Shown here piece by piece: positions 63,840 through 64,000 of a stretch of DNA of 64,000 nucleotides (the first letter of the stretch is position 1; every line of letters starts with the position of its first letter). Made by a program: the position numbers and the translations under genes. The notes beneath the pieces are model-generated. The model saw only the letters and a list, made by a program, of their open reading frames with translations. It made no database searches and had not been told where the DNA came from. The DNA is from Dolomitihabitans soli (GTDB lineage Bacteria; Actinomycetota; Actinomycetes; Streptosporangiales; Streptosporangiaceae), in NCBI RefSeq assembly GCF_022213955.1, contig NZ_JAKNTW010000001.1:806001-870000 (forward strand), read 5' to 3'.

Positions 63840-64000
63840 TCCCGTTGCCGCTGGCCAGGGTCGCCGAGATCACCTCGGGCGCCCTCACGGGCATGGCCGA
63901 CCCCCGCGCGGTCATTCGCGGCCCCGTCGTGATCGACTCGCGGGACGTCGTGCCGGGATCCCTGTTCGTCGCGATCAAGGGCGCCCGCGTGGACGGCCAC
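63836..64000 (+). CDS. murF: MurF, UDP-N-acetylmuramoyl-tripeptide-D-alanyl-D-alanine ligase (3' truncated)
   Basis: First 55 codons only; the window ends inside the gene. The start IPLPLARVAEITSGALTGMA and VVIDSRDVVPGSLFVAIKGA show the Mur-ligase N-terminal domain and the family's position after murE. It would add D-Ala-D-Ala to the stem peptide. ATG overlaps the murE stop (ATGA). Confidence 0.92.
   Translation, partial: MIPLPLARVAEITSGALTGMADPRAVIRGPVVIDSRDVVPGSLFVAIKGARVDGH

Overview
The window is a 64 kb piece of a high-GC actinobacterial chromosome. Evidence for this is the strong G/C bias at third codon positions, frequent GTG/TTG starts, many likely leaderless promoters, an actinobacterial-type PriA, a DUF3040 gene beside dinB, a MurE with the meso-diaminopimelate DNPR motif, and an F420-type luciferase-family oxidoreductase. 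The gene content fits a Streptosporangiaceae-like actinomycete (Nonomuraea/Streptosporangium type), but that placement is inference from gene order. No rRNA, tRNA, CRISPR array, integrase or transposase was recognised.

Layout. 1-2.4 kb: the end of coaBC, then metK. 2.5-6.8 kb: two adjacent STAND/LuxR regulators, one lacking the TPR part. 7-17.7 kb: housekeeping genes on the + strand (priA, a paralogous pair of unknown proteins, def, fmt, rsmB, a PAP2 phosphatase, rpe). 17.7-23.6 kb: an oligopeptide ABC transporter operon on the - strand. 24-29.3 kb: an MpaB-family oxygenase gene, then a riboflavin operon behind an FMN riboswitch (ribD, ribE, a PnuC-family transporter, ribBA, ribH). 29.4-34.4 kb: a PH-domain gene, a set of CO-dehydrogenase/xanthine-dehydrogenase-type accessory genes (MoxR ATPase, CoxE-like VWA, XdhC/CoxF, MobA-like) without the enzyme itself, and a DUF1707 gene. 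34.4-35.3 kb: a membrane-anchored phosphodiesterase.

The most unusual part is 35.5-39.9 kb on the - strand. This lower-GC island holds two near-identical 65-residue peptide genes, each with eight conserved cysteines. Four genes follow: a MauE-like membrane redox protein, a thioredoxin-like protein with CAPC, an ABC exporter and an S26 signal peptidase. I read it as a self-contained system that makes, oxidises, cleaves and exports disulfide-rich peptides. A C-terminally damaged AraC regulator sits just upstream.

41-49.8 kb: an LLM-class oxidoreductase, a type II toxin-antitoxin pair, a dicarboxylate/amino-acid symporter with a CRP-like operator, a GH9 cellulase with a palindromic operator, then pepQ-efp-nusB. 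49.8-52.4 kb: a methyltransferase, dinB under a LexA-type SOS box, and a DUF3040 protein. 52.5-57.5 kb: a G/C homopolymer tract and a transglutaminase/DUF58/MoxR operon on the - strand. 57.8 kb to the end: the division and cell-wall cluster mraZ-rsmH-ftsL-ftsI-murE-murF, with four 10-bp-spaced GTGG repeats over its promoter that look like MraZ boxes. murF runs off the end.
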